Part shown: one piece after another, positions 23,851 through 33,399 of the stretch
Position numbering within the stretch: position 1 is the stretch's first letter
Layout: every line of letters begins with the position of its first letter
Source: Purshia tridentata
Lineage: Eukaryota; Streptophyta; Magnoliopsida; Rosales; Rosaceae
DNA: 64,000 bases
Assembly (NCBI GenBank): GCA_003254885.1
Contig: QANT01007432.1
Span: forward strand, 1 to 64,000
Direction of reading: 5' to 3'
Made by a program: the position numbers and the translations under genes
Notes under the pieces: model-generated
Seen by the model: only the letters and a program-made list of their open reading frames with translations
Told to the model about the DNA's origin: nothing
The model's database searches: none

Positions 23851-24480
23851 CCAGTGGTGCGGGAATTTCCAGACGTATTTCCAGATGAACTTCCAGGATT
23901 GCCTCTAGTAAGAGAAATACACTTTTCTATTGAGTTGACTCCTGGCACTGCACCTATCTCTCAGGCACCCTATATAATGGCTCCAGCTGAGTTGAGGGAG
24001 TTGAAACTTCAGTTACAAGAATTAATAGATAAGGGATTTATATGACCCAGTGCTTCTCCCTGGGGTGCACCAGTGCTATTCATAAAGAAGAAGGATAGAA
24101 CGTTGAGGTTATGCATCGATTATCGACAACTCAATAAGGTTACTGTGAAGAACCGGTATCCTTTACCTCGTATTGACGACCTGTTCGATCAGTTGCAAGG
24201 TGCGAACGTCTTTTCCAAGATTGACTTAAGATCAGGATATCATCAGTTGAGGATTAAGGAAACAGATGTACCTAAGACTGCTTTCAGAACTAGATATGGA
24301 CACTTCGAGTTCTTGGTAATGCCTTTTGGGTTGACTAATGCTCCCACGGCTTTTATGGATCTCATGAATCGAGTGTTCCGTCCTTACTTGGATCGGTTTG
24401 TAATTGCGTTCATTGATGACATCTTGGTGTACTCCCGGGGCGACGATGAACACAAGGAGCACTTGAGAACAGTGCTGCAT
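23851..24480 (+). pseudogene. pol: Reverse transcriptase of chromovirus A, interrupted
   Basis: Same frame as gag and protease. It starts in the FPDVFPDELPGLP region, has a TGA at 24043 (probably CGA), then [32 protein letters not shown] and [12 protein letters not shown], and the catalytic FIDDILVYS (Asp-Asp codons at 24415-24420). Homology ends abruptly after HLRTVLH near 24480, where an LTR fragment begins. Roughly 100 residues of the thumb and connection are absent and do not reappear after the insertion, so sequence was lost as well as interrupted. Confidence 0.9.
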
Positions 24481-25003
24481 TGTAATATCCCTAAGAAATA
24501 TATATATATATATCGGAGATGGGCTGGGGGGCCGCGCCGGGAAGAGAGGGAGGAGGGGGCGTCGGGCTGGGCTGGCTTGCTGCCCCTGCGCTTGGAGAGA
24601 GGAGGGAAATATAGAGAGAGAGAGGGGTATTCCAGAAAATTCTGGAATATTTAATACCATTCCTCAAAATTACAAGTTTGCCCCTCACTTTGAACCTCCA
24701 TATTTCACAAACCGTAGCTCCAAACATCGCATGCTACGTGTCTACGAACTCGTGGAGTCGAGCTCTACGCACCCGTGTCAAAGTCAACTCTAAACCTCAA
24801 GTACTTTAAAAAGTCAACCTTGAGCTCCTTTATCACGTTCATAACTTTTTAACCGTAACTCTAAATAGCCCATGCCGCGTGTCTATGAACTCGTGAGCTC
24901 GAGACCTTCCTAACGGACCCAAGGTCAAAGCTAAAATCTTGTTAGAACCAAAAGTCAACATTGGGCCCTATTATAATTCACTTAAAAGGTGCGGGTCGTT
25001 ACA
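24481..25003 (-). mobile_element. Family-A-type LTR fragment inserted in RT
   Basis: The right end reads GGTGCGGGTCGTTACA, the reverse complement of an A-type LTR start. About 500 bp of its 5' part follow leftward, ending at a short TA run (24498-24514). The rest of the LTR is missing. No target duplication is visible, and the coding sequence resumes at 25004 in a different frame. Confidence 0.8.
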
Positions 25004-26446
25004 GAATGTGAGTTTAGTTTTCGAGAGTTGAAGAACAGATTGACGTCAGCACCAGTTTTAACACTTCCAGATGGTGATAGTGGATTTCTGATCTACAGTG
25101 ATGCCTTGAGAAAGGGTCTGGGTTGTGTATTAATGCAAAATGGCAGGGTGGTAGCCTATGCTTCTAGACAACTTAAGAAGCATGAGCTTAATTATCCCAC
25201 CCATGATTTAGAGTTAGCAGCAGTAGTCTTTGCCCCGAAGATCTGGAGGCATTATTTGTATGGTGTGTCTTGTCAGATTTTCATTGATCACAAGAGCCTC
25301 AAATATTTGCTCACTCAAAAAGAACTTAATTTGGGGCAGAGAAGATGGTTACAATTGATAAAAGATTATGATTGCACCATTGAGTACCACCCTAGAAAGG
25401 CCAATGTAGTGGCGGATGCTTTGAGTAGGAAGGCTTCAAGTAGTTTGGCACATGTGAGAACGGTACACCTACCCTTATTGGTGGAGTTAAGAACAACAGG
25501 AGCTAGTTTGTCAGTTGATGAATCTGGAGCCTTGCTAGCAAATTTTCGAGTTAGACCGGTGTTGATTGATAAGGTGTGCCAGGCACAATCTAAGGATCCT
25601 GTGCTACTAAGGCTTAAAAATGAAGTGGAAAAGGGATCAAGAACTGATCTCTCAGTAAGAGAGGACAGAGCTTTGGTGATGGGCGCTAGATTATGTGTCC
25701 CATCAGATGGAACGCTGCGAAGAGAAATTTTGGAGGAAGCTCATAGTTTCGCTTATGCTATGCATCCAGAAAGCACCAAAATGTACCGTACGCTAAAGGA
25801 GCACTATTTGTGGCCAGGTATGAAAAGGGAAATAGCAGAATTTGTCGCGAGGTGCTTAATTTGTCAGCAAGTGAAGGCGGAACGTCAAAAACCTTTAGGT
25901 CTGATGCAACCACTTCCTATTCCTGAATGGAAATGGGAACACATCTCCATGGATTTCCTGTTTAAACTTCCTTGCACACAGAGCGGCCATGACGGTATTT
26001 GGGGGATTGTAGATAGACTTACGAAATCAGCTCAATTTTTACCAATTCATGAGACATATACCCTGGATAAGCTAGCAAAGCTTTTTGTGGATGAAGTGGT
26101 GAGTCTACACGGTGCCCCAGTATCCATTGTATCAGATAGGGATTCGGGGTTTACCTCTCGATTTTGGGAGAGTTTACAGCGAGCTTTGGGTACGAAGTTA
26201 CATTTTAGTACTGCTTTTCATCCACAAACGGATTGACAATCAGAAAGGACAATACAAACGTTGGAAGACATGTTGAGATCGTGTGTGTTACAATTCAAAG
26301 GCAATTGGGATGTTCATTTACCACTAATGGAATTTGCCCACAATAACAGTTACCATGCGACTATTGGCATGGCACTTTATAGGCGTTATATGGTCGACAA
26401 TGTAGAACCCCTATTTGCTGGGATAAAGTGGGTGAAAGGAAACTAG
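25004..26446 (+). pseudogene. pol: RNase H and integrase of chromovirus A
   Basis: Starts in [19 protein letters not shown], followed by RNase H motifs ([53 protein letters not shown], VVADALSRK). The integrase zinc-binding motif follows ([10 protein letters not shown]...CLICQQVKA). The core DDE residues are at SMDFLFKLP (25952), SDRDSGF (26135) and [12 protein letters not shown] (Glu at 26243). A TGA at 26234 splits the core just before the Glu, and the frame is lost at 26444 in KWVKGN. It would have degraded the RNA template and inserted the cDNA. Confidence 0.9.
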
Positions 26447-26989
26447 TGGGACCTAAATTTGTTCAAGTGACAGCGGAAAAGGTACGGGTTATCAGAGCAG
26501 ATTAAAGGCAGCTCAAGATCGACAGAAGAGCTATGCCGATAAACGCAGGAAAGACCTCGAATTTGGAGTAGGGGATAAAGTTTTCTGAAATTATCACCGT
26601 GGAAAGGCATAGTAAGTTTTGGGAAACGTGGAAAGTTAAGTCCACGTTTTATTGGACCTTACGAAGTTACAGAACGCGTTGGTCCAGTTGCTTATAGACT
26701 TGCATTGCCTATAGAACTCTCAAGAATTCATGATGTCTTCCATGTGTCAATGCTAAGGAAGTACAAACCGGATCCCTATCACATATTGGAGGTCCCACCA
26801 ATTGAGTTGAAGGATGATCTATCATATGAAGAACAACCAGTAAAAATTTTGGATCGTAGAGAACAGGTGCTTCGAACAAAGACCATCCCTCTAGTTAAGA
26901 TACTATGGAGGAACCATACAATGGAAGAGGCGACATGGGAACCAGAGGAGCAAACGAAAATTCAGTACCCCCATCTTTTTACTAACTAG
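26447..26989 (+). pseudogene. pol: Integrase C-terminus (GPY/F) and chromodomain
   Basis: Shifts of frame precede KLSPRFIGPYEV, the GPY/F module, at about 26635-26670. FHVSMLRKYKPDP follows, then a chromodomain-like segment (VKILDRREQVLRTKTIPLVK, then ILWRNHTMEEATWEPEE) ending FTN before a stop at 26987-26989. Chromodomains steer chromovirus integration to methylated histone H3, which fits its position in a satellite. The last ~95 codons are open. Confidence 0.85.
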
Positions 26990-26990
26990 T

Positions 26991-27027
26991 AAATTTCGGG
27001 GACGAAATTTCTTTAACGGGGGGAGAT
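26991..27027 (+). promoter_or_regulatory. Polypurine tract with upstream hairpin, chromovirus A
   Basis: AAATTTC / GAAATTT (26991-26997 with 27004-27010, loop GGGGAC) precedes the purine tract ACGGGGGGAGAT, which ends at 27027 immediately before the LTR start TGTAACGACC. The tract primes plus-strand DNA synthesis. Confidence 0.8.
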
Positions 27028-27220
27028 TGTAACGACCCGTACTCCGTAAGGTAAATTTCTAAATTTTTATTTGGTTTTCGGGGCCTAAAGTTGACTTTGG
27101 GTTCGAATAAGATTTGATGTTTGACCTTGCGTTCGTTAGGAAGGCCTCGGGCTTATGAGTTTATAGACATGTGGCATGTCCTGTTTGGAGGGACGGTTTG
27201 AAAAATTTGTAGGTGGCAAG
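27028..27220 (+). repeat. 3' LTR of chromovirus A, piece 1
   Basis: Matches 19465-19657 of the 5' LTR and stops at GGTGGCAAG, where the chimeric insertion begins. Confidence 0.9.
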
Positions 27221-29509
27221 TGACAGGACCGACTCCGAAACCTTCCCTTTCATCCCGAGGTCACCCTGTGGGGTCCCACGTCCCTCGGACATAGGACCCA
27301 CTACCCTAAATCTTCAAACCTTTCTAAAAAGAAACTTGTATATGTAAATATTCTACCGAAAATTCGGCAGCACTTCCCCTAAAAATGTCACTTTTCCCAA
27401 ATTTTCAAACCTGTTAAACTACACTTCTAACTGTTCAGCTTCCCTACCACAATCATTTTAGGCCTTCGGCCTATCATAAATCTTATATTTATTTACACAT
27501 GTAGATACAAACTTTAGACCCTATAACTAGTACATGTTACAGTCAAGATTTTCTACCCTCAACAATGGGAGCGGAGATCCACCTCGACGCGCAAACTTTT
27601 CTACGAGCCCCCGCTTCTACCTGGGGGAAACATCAAAAACACAAAAATGACTTCCAAATGAGATAGGCTCAGTGAGTGGATATCTAAATCAAAGGTTCAT
27701 TTAGAACCAACGATATAATAAATTTTTCTCGTCCGTACTCACAATTTAATTTATTTTCCCCCATATGAAAACATTGTTTTCAACGTTTACTGTCGGTAAA
27801 ACACAACAGAAGAATCACTATCACTTTAGATTTCTAAAATTTCATTTTAAGATAAAAAAAAAAATGCGTGAATAATTCCAAGGGTAAGAAAATAAAATCC
27901 TTTCAAAATAAATTCTCTTACGAATTCACATAGAGAGAAAATAATTGTAAAGAACAAAATTTTCAAAAGAGCGTTTTCCATCTAAGCACCCAAATGACTT
28001 ATTCTTCCACCCGCACCGTCGCAACGCCGTCGTACGAGTGGATTCAATGGCCCTTGTACCGTCGCTTCGCCGTCGTACAAGAAGCCAGAATGTCGTACGT
28101 GCACGCCGACTGCCCCCAAAGGGCGAGGCATCCCGACACACGGCCCAAAGCCTTTGTGTGTGCCGTGATGGGTCCCAAAGACCTTCTTAACATAAAACTG
28201 GTGGGTACTTAACGGAATTTAAAATAGTGGTTCAAGCGTTCATTTTCAAATCCGGTAAACTTTTTTTTAAAAATTCTATCGAATAAATTCCGTAAAACTC
28301 TTGATATATACATATGTATACCTATATACACATATAGTATCATGCCAAAATCAACATGAAACTTTATTCTATTTTTATTCACTTAACTTTACTCAAGCCA
28401 AATAAATTTCAATCAAAACCCAATTTATTTCCCAAACCCTTATGGCTATGACTGAGCACATAATCCAAAAAGAAAAACTAAATTATAAATTCCTAACATA
28501 GTTATATGAGAAAATATCCACTCACAATTGAAGAGTCTACGCTCGCTCTCCGGATGGGTCACCTCCGGTCTCGGGTGCGTCACCTAGAGAAAACAAAGAC
28601 AACGAGATATAAACTTTAGACTTGGTACAACAACATAAATTAAAGTACGTGTGACATTTTAATTTCCTAAACCTCAACTATAGACCCAATTTTAATCCTT
28701 CTCGGCTCCAACTCGGTAACACCCCACTTCTTAATCCCTTAATCCATACACAGAAACCTTAGGCGCAGCTGAGCCTATTTAAATTCTTTTCGGCACCCAA
28801 AAAAATGTCCGTTTGACAACCAAATTTGGGTTTTGTCTACCCGACCCATTTCTAATAATCTATACTATTATTTAACTTCACTTGAGTTCTGAATCAGCGT
28901 TACCATACGACATGGATAGTTAGATATCCGGAATTTCTATTCTTGTCGCCCAAAGTAGCGGGTTCTAACTCAAAATTATAATTTCTCCCAATTTAACTCA
29001 TCTAGATCGCAATTAAGGTTCCTAAGGGCTGGAAATTGACCAAAACTCAATTTAAAACAACCCCCAAGTTCAGAAATTGGGGTAACCCGAATTGGGCATA
29101 AACCCCCAAATTTCCAATTCTCAATTTCTCTAAATCCTTGCAAATTTCTTGTTCTAACCCTCAACTAATATGTCCTAAGGTTGGAAATTAGTAATTTCAA
29201 CCCTAATTTCGCACCCCAAGCCACAATTTCCCGATTTTCAGATTTGGGGTTTAAATCCCAATTTCTTTTCATGTCTGAAATAAATTCAATTGACAGCCCA
29301 ATTCCAAGAGAAAATAAATGGTGGAAGAATGAGGGAGAAAACCCACCTAAATGGGCAAGAGAACCGCCGGAAAACTGGCCGGAAGTGTGGGGATTACAAG
29401 ACCCAGGGACCAAGACCCTGATGTGGGCGGTTGCGGGGCAGTGGCAAGCTACCAGGTGAGGTGAAGTGAGCGATCCCACACCGCCCGGAGCTGGAAAGGT
29501 GATGTTACA
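27221..29509 (-). repeat. LTR of divergent family C, minus strand
   Basis: Minus-strand ends TGTAACATCACC (29509) and CCTGTCA (27221). It follows the A-LTR layout: a CCTGGGGGAAA-like block near 27620, a degenerate GTCGTACG block near 28010-28090, the CGGCACAC-type stem-loop near 28133-28165, and the GTGGGTTTTC block near 29340. Coding potential is not evident. Confidence 0.7.
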
Positions 29510-30393
29510 GAGGAAAGCCAGTTGGAAAGAAAGACAGTTTGGAAAAACTACAGTTTCAGTAAAACCAGTTTGAGAAAAGATTTGAATTTCCAAAGTATTT
29601 TCAGAAAAATGTTTTGATGTGAGCCATGAAAGGGTTTGAGAAAATTTTCAGATGTGTCCCTTGCACTGCCATCGTCTCTCCTGCTCCTCAGCAAGTTCAG
29701 CAGAGTTGGAAGTTAGTTAAGAAAAGTTTGAAAGTTGGTAAAGGTGTTCAGTGAGAACAGATTAGTTGGTTAAGGTTTAGAAAAGGAAGTTTAGTGGCTT
29801 GAACAGTTTCACTCTAGTGCGTTAGCCTACGAGGTAGCAGAGCTACCGAGGGAGTAGCTAGGTGGGACCTAGGCTGTTGTTTTTACGGACGTTCAGGGTT
29901 GTGCTTCGGTGCTTTTTCTCGAGTTTTGGGTCGCGTTTGACCAGTTGCTCGTTAGTTGCCATTGCTTTTCGACGTTGTTCAGAGTGGCGCAGCGGAAGCG
30001 TGGCGGAAGTTCAGGGAAAACAGACTCAGGAATTGTCAGAAGTTGTGGCAAGCCAGGCTACTCAAAGGCAGTGAAGACCTTGCGGGTCGTACTCGAAGGT
30101 TTCAGAGTTCAGTTACGACAAGAACACGACAGCTCGTTGCCGTTAGTTTTCCAGTTTTTACGTGTTTGTTTGTTTGTGCTAGTGTTCAGTTTTGTTTTCC
30201 AGAAAGGTTTTGGAAAAGAGATTTCAGTTTTGAAAAAGGTTCGGTTTTAAAAGAAAAAGTTTGAACGAGCTTTCAGTTGGAAATTGTGTGCCTTTGCTTG
30301 GTTGTGTTGTTTGCTGGTGACTGTGAGAAGTCCCTCTGTTTGTTACTTTTCCTAGGGAATTTCGAGGACGAAATTCTTTTAAGGGGGGTAGAT
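29510..30393 (+). other. Internal remnant upstream of LTR-B with polypurine tract
   Basis: Non-coding by eye. It ends in GAATTTC / GAAATTC (30357-30363 with 30370-30376, loop GAGGAC) and the purine tract AAGGGGGGTAGAT (to 30393), directly before LTR-B. It also contains the tRNA-like segment described separately. It is therefore the 3' part of an LTR retrotransposon body whose coding region is lost. Confidence 0.65.
29979..30003 (+). other. 5' half of initiator tRNA-Met embedded in retroelement
   Basis: 25 bases starting TCAGAGTGGCGCAGCGGAAG match, from memory, positions 2-26 of plant initiator tRNA-Met (acceptor strand, D arm, Pol III A box). The match stops there; no anticodon arm, B box or 3' half follows, so it is not a tRNA gene. 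Confidence 0.65.
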
Positions 30394-32351
30394 TGTAACA
30401 CCCCGCACCTTTCACAAGTGGTTTTGAAACCTTTTTTTTTAAGATTTTCGGGATTTTTCTGGGAAAGTAAAACGTTTTGGAGGTTTTCAAATTTTAAAGT
30501 TTGACTTTTAAAAGGGGGCAAAAGTTGACTTCTTGTTCAGGAGGTCTTTTCGCGTTGACTTTGGGTTCGCTGGAAAGGTCTCGTCCTCACGAGTTCATAG
30601 ACACGTAGAACGCGTCAAACGGAGCTACGGTTTGGAAGTTACGGACGTGTGAAGGGAGGGGCAAGGTTGTAATTTTGAAAAGTTGGATTTTAAAAAGGGC
30701 ACAGAACCCCAGAAATCAGGCAGATTTTCTCTCTCCTCTCTCCCGATATTTCTCCTTCCCTCGCGAGTACACTTCTCAGCCGCGCCTTTCGCCGGCGCGT
30801 GGGGGCGCGTCCGGCGGCGGGCCGACCTAGTTTTTGGCTCGCCGTGCTCGCGCCGCCTCCCTCTTCCTTCCCATGGTGGCGGCTCGCCGTGAAACAGCTC
30901 GGAAAGTGGAGAACCAGATCGCACACAATCGGCGTCGGCGGCGATCTCGCCGTTTCCGGCGACGACGAGGCTCAGTGACCGCCCAGAACTCTTCCCCTCG
31001 TCGAGCCCAGCGTGTTGGTGGGTTCGATTGACCCGTGGGACCGCCGTGGACGGCAGATTGAGTGTGGGTGTGCCGCCGGCTTTCCGGCCAGTTTTCTTCC
31101 TTTTCCGGCCACTTTTGGCCGTCGACCCAGGTTTGAGAATCGATCCTCTCAACCTCCTCTACCTGTTTGTGTTGTCCGTTGTTGACGTTAGAGAGTTTGA
31201 CTTTTGGCAGGTTGACCACCCTTTGACCACCGCGGGTACCGCCGCGTGTGGGGGTTCCAGCGACTTCTTTCAGTGTTTTTGGCCTCGGGACAACCACCCG
31301 AGCTTTTAGGGTGAGTTCTTGGACCGTTCTTGTGTTTTGTCGGGGCCGGGCAGCCACCGTGTGTGGTGGTTCCCGCCCGTTTTTGTAATTGCTGGTTTGG
31401 TTGTGAAACTTGTTTGTGTTGCTTGGTTGTCTGGTCTTAGCAGGTGTGCTCGGCATGGGAATTTGTATTCCCGATGTCGTTATGCTGCCGGATTTTAGAA
31501 TCCGAGCAAAGGAGCCACGAAGGACACGAAGGGCAGTTCAGTCTTTTCGCACGGTCACTGTGAGTGAACCTAAGTTCAACTCATTTTCCAGTTCAGTTAC
31601 TTGTTTGATTGCTGTGCTTGTTTGACTGTTTGCCGTTTGCTAGTTAAGAGGTTACGGAACTAGGATTGGGGATCTCGAGGATTTAGGGATTAAAGAAGAG
31701 ATCGGAGTACCAGTGGTTTTAGTTGAGGATTCAGTGGATTCTAAAGGTTGTTTGAGGATTCTAAGTTACGGAAGGATCTAGTTGGAATCCCAAGAAAGGA
31801 TCTTGTGGATTGTTCGAGGTGATCTTTCAGTTAGAGGTTAAATTGAGGATCTTTGAGGGATTAAGGATTTCAGTAGATTTGATCGGTTTAGAGGCTTTGG
31901 TGATCAGGTTAAGGTTCATGATTTGTGATTGTGGTTTTACTGTGCTTGAGGCATTAAGATGGATTGTGATTGATTATTTTATTTCAGTTAATTTGAGGTT
32001 TTCAGTTAGATTTCACTCACACGAGTTCTAGTGAGCTTACCGGGTTTGTGTGTAAACCCGGTGCACCTGTGGTTGGGTGCAGGGTTTGGTTTTGCAGGTG
32101 AGCAAGCTGAGGAGGCAGTAGAGAGAAGACGAGGCAGTGGGACCAGCACTGTTTTCAGAAAGTTATTTTACACTGTGACTTTTATGTAAAAGGTTTTACA
32201 TTTGGTTTTATATGAATTGTTTAGTAAAATTACAGTTGTGCTCTTATAAAGTCTTTTATATTCATGGCTCACAGTTTCAGAAAAAGGGCCCACAGGAAAC
32301 AGTTGTCGGTTTTCAGCAGTTTAGGCGCGTGCCCGAGGGTTGGGGCGTGTT
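30394..32351 (+). repeat. LTR of family B (1958 bp)
   Basis: Begins TGTAACACCCCGCACC after the purine tract and ends GGTTGGGGCGTGTTA, against GGTCGGGGCATGACA in the copy ending at 37931. It contains a GC-rich leader-like segment (30720-31030) and a conserved block with CGGATT / AATCCG near 31489. The hairpin ACCGGGTTT / AAACCCGGT (32039-32062) is followed by GCACC / GGTGC. Short open frames are not gene-like. Confidence 0.85.
32039..32081 (+). other. Conserved double hairpin near the 3' end of LTR-B
   Basis: A 9-bp stem with GTGTGT loop, then a 5-bp stem GCACC / GGTGC. It recurs at 35082-35105, 36358-36381 and 37622-37645, and on the minus strand near 39490 and 50100. Confidence 0.7.
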
Positions 32352-33399
32352 AGCAAGAGACCAAAAAGTTGACTTTTTAAATTATAGGGCCCTTGGAGTA
32401 GACTTTGACATGGTTAAGTAGAGCTCAACTCCACGAGTTTGTAGACTCGAAGTACGCATCAAACGGAGTTACGGTTTGTAAGTTATGGACGAGTGAAGTG
32501 AGTGGCAAAATTGTAAATTGGGTGACTTAGCCTTTAAAGATTCCAGAATTTTATGGAATCTTCTCCCCCTTCTATTTCTCTCCCTCTCCTTTCCCTCAGC
32601 CCACAACAGCCTTCTGTCACTCTCCCTGTGTGCACGACACACACCCCCCCCCCCCCCCNCGGTCCAGTTGCTTCCGACCAAAACCCAGCCGCCGACAAAC
32701 CCACTCCCGCCAACGCCAGCCGGCCGCGACCCCATGACGCCGACCACCCAGCCCCTGCGTGCGCTGCTGCTCAGAAGGAAGACCACAAGCCACCGGTTCT
32801 TCCAGTTTTTTCGGTTAGTTTCTGGCACCTTTTTTGCTCGTTTTAGGTGGGTTTCCTCCCTCTTTCTTCCATCATTAAAATTTATTATGTTGGGCTGCCA
32901 ATTTTGGATTATTTTAGACACGAGAAAATTGGAGATTTAAACCCCAAATTGGAAAAATCTTTAAATTGTGGCTTGGGGTGCGAATTTGTGGTCAGATTAG
33001 CTAATTTCCAACCTTAAGGACTCTTAATTTCGGTTTAGAACCTTGGGCTTCAAGGAAAAATTGAAGGAATTGGATGTTGGTGGATGAGGGCTTGGCCATT
33101 TTGGGTGATTGCTCGAAAATTTAAGGAATTGACACAATTTAGTGATATTTAGACGAATTCCACCAATTAGAAACTTAATCCAGAGTTTGGATTGATGGGT
33201 TCGAAAGAAAAGGTAGAATTTGTGAATTTGGGGTTGGAAACACCACTTCGTTTGGGGGTTGAGATTAAAATGACCATTTAATCACAAAATTTAGGATTTA
33301 TTGTGGATTTTAGATTTTACTAAGCGGGTTATTAACTTGGGATTGTATAGAAAGAGACTGAGATTGACGAAATCCAATTTATTGGTTGTAGACACCTTA
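32352..33399 (+). repeat. 3' LTR of chromovirus A, piece 2
   Basis: Resumes at GCAAGAGACC and aligns with the 5' LTR from about 19653 to 20672, up to GACACCTTA. It contains a C homopolymer with an N at 32659. Confidence 0.9.

Larger units (their letters stand above)
27221..32351. mobile_element. Chimeric insertion: minus-strand LTR-C, internal DNA, plus-strand LTR-B
   Basis: GCAAG occurs on both sides (27216-27220 and 32352-32356), and removing the insert with one GCAAG restores the LTR sequence. The left end TGACAGGACC is a minus-strand C/A-type LTR end; the right end is a plus-strand family-B LTR end (GTGTTA, expected GACA). No left B LTR is present. This is either a chimeric copy inserted as a unit or the product of later recombination. 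Confidence 0.7.

Noticed and set aside
29979-30003. Functional tRNA gene or SINE head
   Set aside because: Only the 5' half of the tRNA is present; no anticodon arm, B box, T arm or A-rich tail follows.
30625-31456. Overlapping GC-rich open frames (175 and 209 codons, minus strand)
   Set aside because: They lie in the GC-rich leader segment of LTR-B, are Arg/Pro-rich, and are not kept in other B copies.
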